Assembly: GCF_003402415.2 (NCBI RefSeq) | Contig: NZ_AP036014.1 | Coordinates: forward strand, 3,720,001-3,784,000 | From: Cupidesulfovibrio sp000226255 | GTDB taxonomy: Bacteria; Desulfobacterota; Desulfovibrionia; Desulfovibrionales; Desulfovibrionaceae | Length of the DNA: 64,000 nucleotides | Reading direction: 5' to 3' | Part shown: one piece after another, positions 19,968 to 29,186 of the stretch | How positions within the stretch are numbered: the stretch's first letter is position 1 | Layout: each line of letters starts with the position of its first letter | Position numbers and translations under genes: made by a program | Notes under the pieces: model-generated | What the model saw: the letters and a program-made list of their open reading frames with translations, nothing else | The model's database searches: none | What the model was told of the DNA's origin: nothing

Positions 19968-20500
19968 GGGGCGACCTCCGTGGGAATCGTAGGGGATGCG
20001 TGCGTGGCGCGCGGGCGCGGATGGAACGGACGGAACGGAGAGGGGAAAGAGGCGGCGCGGGCGCGGCGGGATGGCAGATGCACGAACCGGGACGGACGAG
20101 GGTGAACGGGAACGAACGGGCTCGGGACGCACTACGCCGGGCAGCCGCCCGCAGGGCGGGCCGGAACGCACCGGCGGCAACCGGACAGGGTCTTGCCCCG
20201 GATATATCGTCATCGGGACGGCGGATGGCAAGATGGGGAGGCGGGACCGGATGGGGCACGGGGGTCGCGCGGCATGGCGGGCGATGCGGGGGACGGAGGA
20301 ACCCGGGGCGATGGGAGTCGATGCGGGAGGAAGCGGAGAATTGGGGCCGTGGCGGGGCCGCCCTGCCCGTATCCGCCTGGCGGTCGCCATCGGGCGCGGC
20401 GTCTTTCGGAACGGCGAAGCGGACGGGCGGCCTGGCAACCCGTCCGCTCATCGTCGCAATGTGCGCGGTACGCCACGGCGTCCGCCGCCATGGCCACCCG
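19968..20500. other. Non-coding region, 533 nt
   Basis: GC-rich, with G-rich and A-rich runs on the plus strand. Overlapping ORFs on all frames are compositional shadows with no start signals or recognisable motifs. I see no RNA gene or repeat. Confidence 0.4.
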
Positions 20501-20779
20501 TCAGGATTCGGTGTGCTCGCGGTTGCGGCTGCTTTCCTGCCGCACGAATTCCCGGACCAGGTCGCGCACCTCAAGCAGCAGGTAGAGCGGTCCGAAAGAG
20601 ATGACCACCCCCGACAACCCGACGAACAGCAACGAAAAGAACGGAAGGTACGCGAATCCTTCGCCCTTCTTGTCCAGTATTCCGGCGCCCACAGCGAACG
20701 CCACCGCCCCGATCAACCCCAGCACGAAGCCCACGTCGAGCAGTTTCGGAAATATTTTCATCAACCAGCGTCTGATCAT
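20501..20779 (-). CDS. Small membrane protein of unknown function
   Basis: A 92-residue protein with two hydrophobic segments (about 15-33 and 45-67) and a charged C-terminus (REFVRQESSRNREHTES). The start at 20779 has GAGGAGG upstream, which fixes it despite the longer open frame. No family recognised. Confidence 0.65.
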   Translation of the reverse strand: MIRRWLMKIFPKLLDVGFVLGLIGAVAFAVGAGILDKKGEGFAYLPFFSLLFVGLSGVVISFGPLYLLLEVRDLVREFVRQESSRNREHTES

Positions 20780-20981
20780 GCGTGCCTCCTCACGGTTTGG
20801 GGGCACCATAACCGCCCTGCACATACGTGTCGACGCATAGGGGCGACGTGCCGCTTCGTGCGGGACGCATCCATGCAGCACTGCGCATCCAAAGAAATAT
20901 TACCTATTATTCCAAAGCGTAAAGGCACTACACACAGCATCGCCCGGCTTCACACACCAGCCGGGCCAGGTGCGAAAGCGC

Positions 20982-22052
20982 TCACGCATGGTTGCGCAGC
21001 TTCAGCTCCACCGGGTGCGGGTTCAGGTAGAACTGCCCGGCCAGGTACGGTTCGCCGTACTTGCGCACGTAGTGGTTCAGCAGGGTCACCGGCACCACCA
21101 GCGGCACCTGCAACTTGCGGTAGCGCTGGATGACCTCCAGCATTTCCAGCTTTTCGTCCGGCGTCAGCACCCGCTTGAAATAGCCCATGCAGTGTTGCAG
21201 CACGTTGGCGTGCTTGGCCGTGGTGGCGGGCAGGCGCAGCCCGTCCATGAGCCCGGTCAGGTAGTCGCGGGCCAGGTCTTCGGGCGCGTGGGCGGCCGCA
21301 TGGGCCACCAGCCTGCCCAGCGAGCGGTAGTGCTCCACCGAGTGCGACATGAGCAGCAGCTTGTGCCGGGTATGAAAGTCCACCAGCCCGCCGCGCGTCA
21401 TCCCGGCCTCGGCCAGCGCACGCCAGCGGCGCATGACGAACAGCCGCTCGATGAAGTTCTCGCGCAGACGCGGGTCGTTCAGGCGGCCTTCCTCTTCCGT
21501 TGGCAGCAGGGGAAAGCGGTCCATGAACGCCCGGGCAAAGAGACCCACGCCCTTTTCCTGCGGCGGGCCCAGATTGATGCGGCCCGCGCCTTCCGGAACG
21601 TCGCGGGGGTCGTGGTCGGCGTACACCTTCACCCGCTCCATGCCGCTGGAGGGCGAGGCCCGCTTGAAGATGAACCCGTCCAGCCGCTCGGCGGCCAGTT
21701 GTTCCACCCGGCGCAGGGCAAAGGCGCACATGCGCTCCGTCCAGTCCTCGTAGCCCTTCACCGTGACCAGCCGGGGGTTGGCCGGGTCGCCCACCAGCCG
21801 CAACGCCTCGCGCGGGATGGGCATGCCGCATTCCACCTCTGGGCACACGGGCACGAAGTCCATGTACTGGCCCAGGGTGCCGGTGATGTACGGGTCATGC
21901 TTGTGCCCGCCGTCGAAGCGAACCTTGTTGCCCAAAAGGCACGAACTGATGCCCACCCGCAGCCGGTCGTCGGAACCGGAGAGGGGAAGTTGGCCCGCAT
22001 CGTGCGACAGCCCGGAATGCCCGGCCGGTGTCGGCCGCGAGGATTCTTCCAT
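20982..22052 (-). CDS. DUF523-DUF1722 protein
   Basis: A 356-residue two-domain protein. The N-terminal DUF523 (about 32-170; ISSCLLGNKVRFDGGHK, VPVCPEVECGMP, DGFIFKRASPSSGMERVKVY) belongs to the group that includes the [4Fe-4S] thiouracil desulfidase TudS. The C-terminal DUF1722 (about 210-350, YbgA-like: HKLLLMSHS, YRKLQVPLVVP) often accompanies it. The cluster cysteines C38 and C70 are present, with C75 nearby, but the third expected cysteine in SPS(C)G is Ser136. ATG 22052 was chosen for GGAGG upstream; the open frame runs further to 22217. It is divergent from the HAD gene. Confidence 0.8.
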   Translation of the reverse strand: MEESSRPTPAGHSGLSHDAGQLPLSGSDDRLRVGISSCLLGNKVRFDGGHKHDPYITGTLGQYMDFVPVCPEVECGMPIPREALRLVGDPANPRLVTVKGYEDWTERMCAFALRRVEQLAAERLDGFIFKRASPSSGMERVKVYADHDPRDVPEGAGRINLGPPQEKGVGLFARAFMDRFPLLPTEEEGRLNDPRLRENFIERLFVMRRWRALAEAGMTRGGLVDFHTRHKLLLMSHSVEHYRSLGRLVAHAAAHAPEDLARDYLTGLMDGLRLPATTAKHANVLQHCMGYFKRVLTPDEKLEMLEVIQRYRKLQVPLVVPVTLLNHYVRKYGEPYLAGQFYLNPHPVELKLRNHA

Positions 22053-22210
22053 TGCGCTTTGCCTCCGCGTGGTTATCCTGAACGGGTTGCCGCCCGCGCC
22101 CCATCCGCTCCCCATCCGGCCCCATCCGGGAGCCCGGCGGCTTGCAGAAACGGGGAACATCACCGCGCCGCATGTCGGCAGCGAGGCCCCGCAGACACCA
22201 AGGATAGCCC

Positions 22211-22879
22211 ATGACACACTCGCGCGGCAATGCCGCCCCCATCATCGACGTCATCTTCTTCGACTTCAGCGGCGTGCTGGCCGAGGAAGGATTCATCGAG
22301 GGCCTGAGGGCCCTCGGCCGGGCCCAGGGCCTGGACCCCGAAGCCACCATGCGCACGGCCACCGACCTGTGCTACGCCACCGGCTACGTCAACGGCCGCA
22401 CCGACGAGGCCGCGTGGTGGAACGCGGTGCGCGCGGCCACCGGCATGACCGGCAGCGACGCCGCCCTGCGCGCCGAAATCATGACCCGCTTCACCGTGCG
22501 GCCGGACATGCTGCGCGCCGCCGACGCGGTGCGCGCCGCCGGGCTGCGCACGGCCATCCTCAGCGACCACACCAACTGGCTGGAGGAAATCGACGCGGCG
22601 CACGGCGTGTACCGCCACTTCGACCGGGTGTTCAATTCGTTCCGCGAGGGGCTGAACAAGCGCGACCCCGGCTTCTTCACCCACGCCGCGACCATCATGG
22701 GCGTGGACCCCGCGCGCGCGGCGTTCTTCGACGACAACGCCGGGCACATCGGCCGGGCCACGGCGCTGGGCATCCACGCCCGGCTGTTCACCGACCGGGC
22801 AGCCTTCCGCGCCGACCTGGCCGCGCTGGCCCCGCAGGTGAACCTGCCGGAAGGCTGGCCAGACGGCTGGCCGGAATAG
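22211..22879 (+). CDS. HAD-superfamily hydrolase-like protein
   Basis: A 222-residue HAD-fold protein. The nucleophile motif is DFSGVL (D18, with Ser20 where phosphatases have Asp), motif II is ILSDHTN, and motif III/IV is AAFFDDNAGHIGRA. The cap is of the C1 helical type. Loss of the second Asp is seen in HAD proteins that are not classical phosphatases (dehalogenase or epoxide-hydrolase-like branches), so a phosphatase call should be avoided. AAGGAT precedes the ATG. Substrate unknown. Confidence 0.8.
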   Translation: MTHSRGNAAPIIDVIFFDFSGVLAEEGFIEGLRALGRAQGLDPEATMRTATDLCYATGYVNGRTDEAAWWNAVRAATGMTGSDAALRAEIMTRFTVRPDMLRAADAVRAAGLRTAILSDHTNWLEEIDAAHGVYRHFDRVFNSFREGLNKRDPGFFTHAATIMGVDPARAAFFDDNAGHIGRATALGIHARLFTDRAAFRADLAALAPQVNLPEGWPDGWPE

Positions 22880-22900
22880 CGCCGCCGACCACACCGGACG

Positions 22901-23953
22901 GTGCCCGACTATACCCGACCGTGTTCCGTCACCCGGCCATCATCATTCCGCCACGCGCAGGCCCCATGCTGCGCGTGGCGGCCTTTTTCTCCTCGCGAAG
23001 GGTCGTCCATCCTCCGGCAGGCAGGCCCGCCCGTGCGCACTCCCCGTCCCATCGCCCCCCCGGCCCACCCCCCCCGCGACCCGGCACGGGGCGGGCCTGC
23101 CGTCTTGAAACCGAGTGGCCCTGCCGCTCCAACTCGCCGCCTGCCCCTGCCCCCCGCCGTGCTGGCCGCCCTGGCGCTGGCCATCCTGCTGGCGGCGCTG
23201 GCGCTTACCGGCCACTTTCCGGCCGTGGGGCCCGACCAGGCGCTGGCCCTGCGCGACCGGCTGCTGGCCCTGCACGCCCGCCATCCCCTGGCCAGCGTGG
23301 CCGCGTACGTGGCGGGCTATGTGCTGATGACCTCGTGCTCCATCCCCGGCGCGGTGTTCCTGACCCTGACCGGCGGGGCGGTGTTCGGATTCGGCGTGGC
23401 CCTGGCCGCCGTCAGCGCGGCCAGCACCGCCGGGGCCTGCGTGGCCTTTCTCTGCGCCCGGCACCTGCTGCGCGATACGGTGCGCCGCCTGTGGCCCGGC
23501 CAGCTTGCCCGCATCGACGCGGCCATGGCCCAAGGGCTGCCGGGCGGCCCCCCGTGCGGCCCCGCCCCGTCCGGACCCGCCCCGTCCGGCCCCGCCCTGT
23601 CCGGCCTTGCCTCCCCCGGCGCGCTGTGCCTGCTGGGGCTGCGCTGCGTGGCGGTGATGCCCTACTGGCTGGTGAACCTGCTGTTCGGGGTAACCGCCAT
23701 GCGGCCTTCCACCTTCGCCACGGTCTCGCTGTTCGGCATGCTGCCGCTGAACGCCATCTACGTGCACGCCGGGGCGGAGCTTGGCCGCATCCGCCATCTT
23801 GGCGACATCATCTCGTTGCGCACCGGGCTTGCCCTGTGCCTGCTGGCCGTGGCTCCCCTTGCGCTGCGCCGTGCGGCGCGCATGCTGGAGGCCCGGCGGT
23901 GCGCCGTTCACCGCGCCGCCGCCGATGCCACCGCCCCGGAACAGCCCGAATAA
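22901..23953 (+). CDS. VTT-domain (DedA/TVP38-like) inner-membrane protein
   Basis: An integral membrane protein of up to 350 residues with a SNARE-associated/VTT domain: a first helix at about 83-102, then SCSIPGAVFLTLTGGAVFGFG and the C-terminal RCVAVMPYWLVNLLFGVTAM. Relatives move lipids or help membrane homeostasis. The start is uncertain: GTG at 22901 opens the frame but has no ribosome site and adds a Pro/Arg-rich tail, while GTG 23033 or TTG 23105 would begin closer to the first helix. A tandem repeat encodes GPAPSGPAPSGPALSG in the middle loop. It is followed by the phospholipid genes psd and pssA. Confidence 0.75.
   Translation: MPDYTRPCSVTRPSSFRHAQAPCCAWRPFSPREGSSILRQAGPPVRTPRPIAPPAHPPRDPARGGPAVLKPSGPAAPTRRLPLPPAVLAALALAILLAALALTGHFPAVGPDQALALRDRLLALHARHPLASVAAYVAGYVLMTSCSIPGAVFLTLTGGAVFGFGVALAAVSAASTAGACVAFLCARHLLRDTVRRLWPGQLARIDAAMAQGLPGGPPCGPAPSGPAPSGPALSGLASPGALCLLGLRCVAVMPYWLVNLLFGVTAMRPSTFATVSLFGMLPLNAIYVHAGAELGRIRHLGDIISLRTGLALCLLAVAPLALRRAARMLEARRCAVHRAAADATAPEQPE
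23561..23615 (+). repeat. In-frame 15-bp tandem repeat in the VTT gene
   Basis: About three and a half units of a CCGCCCCGTCCGGAC-like 15-mer encode repeated G-P-A-P-S in a cytoplasmic or periplasmic loop. The unit is a multiple of three, so copy-number change would keep the frame. Confidence 0.65.
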
Positions 23954-24160
23954 TTCCCGCACGGGCCGCACGGGTCGCACGGGCCGGGCAGTCCGGATCG
24001 GGTCCCCCCGCGCCCCCGTTCCCGCCGTCCGCCCGCCTCCAGCCCTGCCCGCCCCTGCCCGGTTGCCAGCGCGGCGGCTTTTGCCTACACTCCCGCCACA
24101 TTGCCCGCGCACGGTCCGCGCCGCGCGCCATGGCCACCACCGCAACCAACGGCACCCCAC

Positions 24161-24805
24161 ATGCGCAAAGCCTCCATCGGCATCACCCCCGAAGGCGTCC
24201 CGGCCATCGGCCTGTGCGCCCTCGTCACGCTTTCCCTCGCCATGCTCGGCTGCGCCACCGGCAGCTTCGTGTTCATGCTGCTGACCTGGTTCTGCTGCCA
24301 CTTCTTCCGCGACCCGGAACGGGTCACCCCCACCGCCGACGGCCTTGGCATCAGCCCCGCAGACGGCAAGGTGGTGCGCGTGCAGACCATGCCCGACCCC
24401 TTCACCGGCCAGCCGCGCACCACGGTGTGCATCTTCATGAACGTGTTCAGCGTGCACGTGAACCGCGCCCCGGTGGCGGGCACCGTGACCGACATCGCCT
24501 ATCATCCCGGCAAGCTCCTGAACGCGGCGTGGGACAAGGCCTCCACCGACAACGAGCGCTGCGCCTACCGCATGACCGGCGACGACGGCTCGTCGTGGAC
24601 CTTCGTGCAGATCGCGGGGCTCATCGCCCGGCGCATCGTGTGCCGCACCGACGAGGGCGATTCGCTGGCCCGCGGCGAGCGGTTCGGCATGATCCGCTTC
24701 GGCTCGCGGGTTGACCTTTACCTGCCGGACGACTATTCTCCGGCCGTGAACGTGGGTGAACAGGTGTTTGCCGGGCAGACCATTGTGGCGCGCCGCAACG
24801 CCTAA
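24161..24805 (+). CDS. psd: Phosphatidylserine decarboxylase
   Basis: A 214-residue short-form (type II) phosphatidylserine decarboxylase, which makes phosphatidylethanolamine at the inner membrane. There are two N-terminal hydrophobic segments (about 13-45), then HFFRDPER, SPADGKVV, MNVFSVHVNRAPV and, near the end, FGMIRFGSRVDLYLP. The Gly-Ser in RFGSRVD is the self-cleavage point that creates the pyruvoyl prosthetic group. The start at 24161 fits the family; an in-frame ATG at 24101 adds a low-complexity stretch. pssA follows at 48 nt, so substrate and product enzymes are co-transcribed. Confidence 0.95.
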   Translation: MRKASIGITPEGVPAIGLCALVTLSLAMLGCATGSFVFMLLTWFCCHFFRDPERVTPTADGLGISPADGKVVRVQTMPDPFTGQPRTTVCIFMNVFSVHVNRAPVAGTVTDIAYHPGKLLNAAWDKASTDNERCAYRMTGDDGSSWTFVQIAGLIARRIVCRTDEGDSLARGERFGMIRFGSRVDLYLPDDYSPAVNVGEQVFAGQTIVARRNA

Positions 24806-24853
24806 CCATCTGGATTCACTTACCGCAAGAAGGCACAGGACAGCCGCAAGGCC

Positions 24854-25603
24854 ATGGAACAGCCCGCCCGCCCGATCCACAAGGGAGTGTACATCCTCCC
24901 GAACCTCTTCACCACGGCAAGCCTTTTCGCAGGCTTCCTGGCGATGTTGTGGGCCGTTTCCGGGCGGTACGAAGACTGCGCCATGGCCATTCTGTTCAGC
25001 GCCCTCATGGACGGCCTGGACGGCAAGGTGGCCCGCCTCACCAACACCGCCAGCGAATTCGGCGTCCAGTACGACTCGCTGTGCGATCTGGTGGCCTTCG
25101 GCGTGGCCCCCGGCTTCATGATGTACCAGTGGCAGCTGCACCAGTACGGCCGCCTCGGCATCGCCGCCGCCTTCCTGTTCGCGGTGTGCGGGGCGTTGCG
25201 CCTTGCCCGGTTCAACATCTCCACCGCCACCACCTCCAAGAAGTTCTTCATCGGCCTGCCCATTCCGGCGGCCGGTTGCGCCGTGGCCACGCTGGTGCTG
25301 TTCAGCCCCTACGTGCCCGACCAGTTCGCGGGCTTTTTCCCGCGCTTCTGCCTTGCGCTCGCCTTCGTGCTCGCCTTCCTCATGGTGAGCCGCGTGCGCT
25401 ACGCCTCCTTCAAGGAATACGGGCTCATCAAGGCCCATCCGTTCAGCTCGATGGTTACCGCCATCCTGCTGTTCGTACTCGTCTCCTCCGAACCCAAGCT
25501 CTTGGGTTTCCTGGTGTTCGCGGGCTACCTCATCTCTGGTCCCGTGTACACCTTCGTCATCATTCCCCGCCGCAATCACAAGCTACTACGCAGCCTATCC
25601 TAG
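24854..25603 (+). CDS. pssA: CDP-diacylglycerol-serine O-phosphatidyltransferase
   Basis: A 249-residue membrane enzyme that condenses CDP-diacylglycerol with serine to give phosphatidylserine. The CDP-alcohol phosphotransferase signature DG-x2-AR-x8-G-x3-D-x3-D is complete (DGLDGKVARLTNTASEFG...DSLCD, about 54-82). About eight hydrophobic helices follow the short N-terminus. It lies 48 nt after psd and is followed after 228 nt by leuA. Confidence 0.96.
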   Translation: MEQPARPIHKGVYILPNLFTTASLFAGFLAMLWAVSGRYEDCAMAILFSALMDGLDGKVARLTNTASEFGVQYDSLCDLVAFGVAPGFMMYQWQLHQYGRLGIAAAFLFAVCGALRLARFNISTATTSKKFFIGLPIPAAGCAVATLVLFSPYVPDQFAGFFPRFCLALAFVLAFLMVSRVRYASFKEYGLIKAHPFSSMVTAILLFVLVSSEPKLLGFLVFAGYLISGPVYTFVIIPRRNHKLLRSLS

Positions 25604-25831
25604 GGTTGTCGTAGCAGCGCCCCGTACCTCCGTATCAGGAACGCCCGCCGTTCCCGGGCGGACGTGTACCCTCCTCTCAGCCAGAGTCCCGTCTCCCGGG
25701 CCGGCGCGCAGCTAACGAACAGATGCAGCAATCCGTCAGGCGCACACGCCGCTCGTGACGACCGCGCATCAGCGCCATGGTCCCGCCCCCAACCACAACG
25801 GGCGCGGACCGCAGCCAGAGGAGCACGAACC

Positions 25832-27376
25832 ATGACCATCGAATCCGGTCGCATCCGCATTTTCGACACCACCCTGCGCGACGGCGAACAGTCGCCCGGC
25901 GCCACCATGAACCTCAAGGAAAAGATCCGCCTGGCCCGCCAGTTGGAAATCCTTGGCGTGGACATCATGGAAGCCGGGTTCCCCGCCTCCAGCCAGGGCG
26001 ACTTCGAGGCCGTGCAGGCCATCGCCCGCGCCGTGAAGGGCGTGGAAGTGGCGGGCCTGTGCCGCGCCATGCCCGCCGACATCGACCGCGCCTGGGACGC
26101 CGTGAAGGTTGGCGAGAACCCGCGCATCCACACCTTTCTGGCCACCTCGCCGGTGCACATGCAGTACAAGCTGCGCAAGGAACCGGACCAGGTGGTGGAG
26201 ATGGCCGTGGCCGCCGTGCGCCACGCGGCCAAATACACCAGCAACGTGGAATTTTCGGCCGAGGATGCATCGCGCTCCAACCCCGACTTCCTGGTGCGGG
26301 TGTTCGAGGCGGTGATCAACGCCGGGGCCACCACCATCAACGTGCCGGATACCGTGGGCTACGCCCAGCCCGAGGAATTCGGGCGGCTCATCAAGTACGT
26401 CATCGAGAACACGCCGAACAGCCACAAGGCAGTGTTCAGCGTGCACTGCCATAACGACCTCGGCCTTGGCGTGGCCAACACCCTGGCCGCGCTGAAGGCG
26501 GGCGCGCGCCAGGCGGAAGTGACCATCAGCGGCATCGGCGAACGGGCGGGCAACGCCTCGCTCGAGGAAATCGTCATGGCCCTGCACACCCGGCGCGACT
26601 TCTACCAGCTGGATTGCGGCGTGGTGACCGAGCAGCTCTTTCCCACCTGCCGCCTGCTGTCCATGATCATCGGCCAGCCCATCCCGCCCAACAAGGCCAT
26701 CGTGGGCGCCAACGCCTTCGCGCACGAATCGGGCATCCATCAGGACGGCATGCTCAAGAACCGCGAAACGTACGAAATCATGACGCCGGAATCCATCGGC
26801 AAGACCAAGACCGACCTTGTCATCGGCAAGCATTCCGGCCGCAACGCCGTGAAGAACAAGCTGGAGGAGCTTGGCTACCGGCTGGAGGAAGACCAGCTGG
26901 TCACCGTGTTCGAGGCGGTAAAGAAGCTGGCGGACAAGAAGAAGCAGATTTATGACGAGGACATCGAAGCCCTGGTGCTTGAAGAGGTCTACCGCCTGCC
27001 CGACCAGTACCGGCTGGTGAACCTTTCCGTGCAGTGCAGCGACACCGGCATGCCGCCCACGGCCGCCGTGGTCATGGACGTCATGGGCGAGGTGAAGCGC
27101 TCCGCCGGGTTCGGCGTTGGGCCCATCGACGCGGTATTCAACGTCATCGGCGACATCGTGGGCCGCACCCCCACCCTTGAACGCTACTCGGTCACCGCCA
27201 TCACGGGCGGCACCGACGCCCAGGGCGAGGTTACCGTACGCCTGCGGCAGAACGGCAGCAGCGCGGTCGGACGCGGGTCCGACCCCGACATCATACTGGC
27301 CAGCGCCCGCGCGTACGTGAACGCGCTGAACCGCCTGGCAAAGAAAGAAGAAGAGCAAGAGAAGGAGGGCATCTAG
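25832..27376 (+). CDS. leuA: 2-Isopropylmalate synthase
   Basis: First committed step of leucine synthesis: condenses acetyl-CoA with 2-oxoisovalerate. 514 residues, the usual length of the LeuA type 1 enzyme. The metal/catalytic motif is FDTTLRDGEQSPG (about 10-22), with HCHNDLGLGVANTLAAL and GIGERAGNASLEE. The C-terminal ~120 residues are the LeuA regulatory (leucine-binding) domain. The start at 25832 has GAGGAG upstream, and the open frame to 25664 is a read-through. The stop abuts the leuC ATG directly, so the two are coupled. Confidence 0.97.
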   Translation: MTIESGRIRIFDTTLRDGEQSPGATMNLKEKIRLARQLEILGVDIMEAGFPASSQGDFEAVQAIARAVKGVEVAGLCRAMPADIDRAWDAVKVGENPRIHTFLATSPVHMQYKLRKEPDQVVEMAVAAVRHAAKYTSNVEFSAEDASRSNPDFLVRVFEAVINAGATTINVPDTVGYAQPEEFGRLIKYVIENTPNSHKAVFSVHCHNDLGLGVANTLAALKAGARQAEVTISGIGERAGNASLEEIVMALHTRRDFYQLDCGVVTEQLFPTCRLLSMIIGQPIPPNKAIVGANAFAHESGIHQDGMLKNRETYEIMTPESIGKTKTDLVIGKHSGRNAVKNKLEELGYRLEEDQLVTVFEAVKKLADKKKQIYDEDIEALVLEEVYRLPDQYRLVNLSVQCSDTGMPPTAAVVMDVMGEVKRSAGFGVGPIDAVFNVIGDIVGRTPTLERYSVTAITGGTDAQGEVTVRLRQNGSSAVGRGSDPDIILASARAYVNALNRLAKKEEEQEKEGI

Positions 27377-28633
27377 ATGGCACACACGCTTGCGCAGAAG
27401 ATCCTGCAGGCGCACACCGACGAGGCGATCACGGCCGCTGGGCAGATCGTCCGCTGTCGCGTCTCGCTGGCTCTGGCAAACGACATCACCGCTCCGCTCG
27501 CCATCAAGTCCTTCCGGGCCATGGGGGCGAAAAAGGTGTTCGATCGCGACAAGGTGGCGCTGGTCATGGACCACTTCACCCCGCAGAAGGACATCGATTC
27601 GGCGCAGCAGGTGAAGCTGACCCGCGAATTCGCCAGGGAAATGGGCGTCACCCACTACTACGAGGGCGGCGACTGCGGCGTGGAGCACGCCCTGTTGCCC
27701 GAACTGGGGCTGGTCGGCCCCGGCGACGTGGTGGTGGGGGCCGACAGCCACACCTGCACGTACGGAGGCTTAGGCGCTTTTGCGACCGGCCTTGGGTCCA
27801 CCGACGTTGCCGGGGCCATGGCCCTGGGTGAAACGTGGTTCAAGGTGCCGCCCACCATCCGGGCCACCTTCACCGGCGCCCTGCCCAAGTGGGTGGGCGC
27901 GAAAGACCTGATCCTGCGCCTCATCGGCGAGATCGGCGTGGACGGCGCGCTGTACCGCGCGCTGGAATTCGACGGCGCGGCCATCGAGGCCCTGTCCGTG
28001 GAAGGCCGCATGACCATCGCCAACATGGCCATCGAGGCGGGCGGCAAGGTGGGCCTGTTCGCCGCCGACGCCAAGACCCTGGCCTACACCGCCGCGCGCG
28101 GCCGCAAGGACGCACCCCTGTCCGCCGACCCCGGTGCCATCTACGAACGCGAGCTGACCTTCGACGTGTCCGGCATGGACCCGGTGGTTGCCTGCCCGCA
28201 CCTGCCGGAAAACGTGAAGCCCGTGGGCGAGGTGCAGGGCGTGACCTTGGACCAGGTGGTCATCGGCTCGTGCACCAACGGCCGCATCAGCGACATGCGC
28301 GAGGCGGCGGAAGTGCTGAAGGGCCGCAAGGTGGCCAAGGGCGTGCGCTGCATCGTGCTGCCCGCCACCCCCGGCGTGTGGAAGGAGGCACTGAAGGAAG
28401 GGCTGATCGAGACCTTCATGGAATCGGGCTGCATCGTGGGCCCAGCCACCTGCGGGCCGTGCCTTGGCGGGCACATGGGCATCCTGGCCGACGGCGAGCG
28501 CGCCATCGCCACCACCAACCGCAACTTCCGCGGGCGCATGGGCAGCCTGGAGTCCGAAGTCTATCTGGCAAGCCCGGCCGTGGCCGCCGCGTCCGCCGTG
28601 GCGGGCGTCATCGCCCACCCCGGCAGCCTGTAG
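27377..28633 (+). CDS. leuC: 3-Isopropylmalate dehydratase large subunit
   Basis: A 418-residue [4Fe-4S] aconitase-family subunit that isomerises 2- to 3-isopropylmalate with LeuD. Cluster cysteines are visible in GSCTNGRISDM (first) and CGPCLGGHMG (pair, CxxC). The length (about 420) places it in the shorter HacA-like LeuC branch. The ATG follows the leuA TAG with no gap; its ribosome site (AAGGAGG) lies inside leuA. Confidence 0.96.
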   Translation: MAHTLAQKILQAHTDEAITAAGQIVRCRVSLALANDITAPLAIKSFRAMGAKKVFDRDKVALVMDHFTPQKDIDSAQQVKLTREFAREMGVTHYYEGGDCGVEHALLPELGLVGPGDVVVGADSHTCTYGGLGAFATGLGSTDVAGAMALGETWFKVPPTIRATFTGALPKWVGAKDLILRLIGEIGVDGALYRALEFDGAAIEALSVEGRMTIANMAIEAGGKVGLFAADAKTLAYTAARGRKDAPLSADPGAIYERELTFDVSGMDPVVACPHLPENVKPVGEVQGVTLDQVVIGSCTNGRISDMREAAEVLKGRKVAKGVRCIVLPATPGVWKEALKEGLIETFMESGCIVGPATCGPCLGGHMGILADGERAIATTNRNFRGRMGSLESEVYLASPAVAAASAVAGVIAHPGSL

Positions 28634-28694
28634 GCCCCTGTCGCCCCCTGTCGGCCAGGGACCGTTACACGCCATTTACGGAGGTTTACGCACC

Positions 28695-29186
28695 ATGAGT
28701 TACACCGGCACCGCCCACAAGGTGGGCGAGCATATCGATACCGACGCCATCATCCCCGCGCGCTTCCTGGTGACCACCGACACCAAGAAGCTGGGTGAAA
28801 ACTGCATGGCTGGCCTTGAAGAAGGCTGGGTGAAGCGGGTGAAGCCCGGCGACGTGATGGTGGCGGGGCGCAACTTCGGTTGCGGTTCGTCGCGCGAGCA
28901 CGCGCCCATCGCCATCCTGGGCGCGGGCATGCCCGTGGTCATCGCGCACAGCTTCGCGCGCATCTTCTACCGCAACGCCTTCAACATGGGGCTGTTGCTG
29001 CTGGAAGTGGGCGAAGAGGTGGACAAGATCGCCGATGGCGACACCGTGGAGGTGGACGCGGCCAAGGGGCTGATCACCAACCGCACCACCGGGGCCACCA
29101 TCACCTGCCCGCCGCTGCCCGCGTCGATGCGGGAGTTGCTGGATAAGGGCGGACTCGTCCCCTACGTCAAGGAGCGTATAGGCTAG
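28695..29186 (+). CDS. leuD: 3-Isopropylmalate dehydratase small subunit
   Basis: A 163-residue swivel-domain subunit that pairs with LeuC. FGCGSSREHAP is the substrate-binding loop and IFYRNAFNMGL the following helix. The ATG at 28695 has GGAGG about 11 nt upstream, and the gap from leuC is 61 nt. A structured intergenic element begins at the base after the stop codon (29187). Confidence 0.96.
   Translation: MSYTGTAHKVGEHIDTDAIIPARFLVTTDTKKLGENCMAGLEEGWVKRVKPGDVMVAGRNFGCGSSREHAPIAILGAGMPVVIAHSFARIFYRNAFNMGLLLLEVGEEVDKIADGDTVEVDAAKGLITNRTTGATITCPPLPASMRELLDKGGLVPYVKERIG

Noticed and set aside
22943..25579. An 878-codon minus-strand open frame across the VTT, psd and pssA genes
   Set aside because: All three plus-strand genes have clear families and ribosome sites. 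The antisense frame has no motif and low-complexity His/Gly/Gln composition.
25604..25831. Possible leucine attenuator or T-box in the leuA leader
   Set aside because: No short leucine-rich leader peptide, T-box sequence or terminator/antiterminator pair could be found; only a weak CGCCCG / CGGGCG pairing near 25641.
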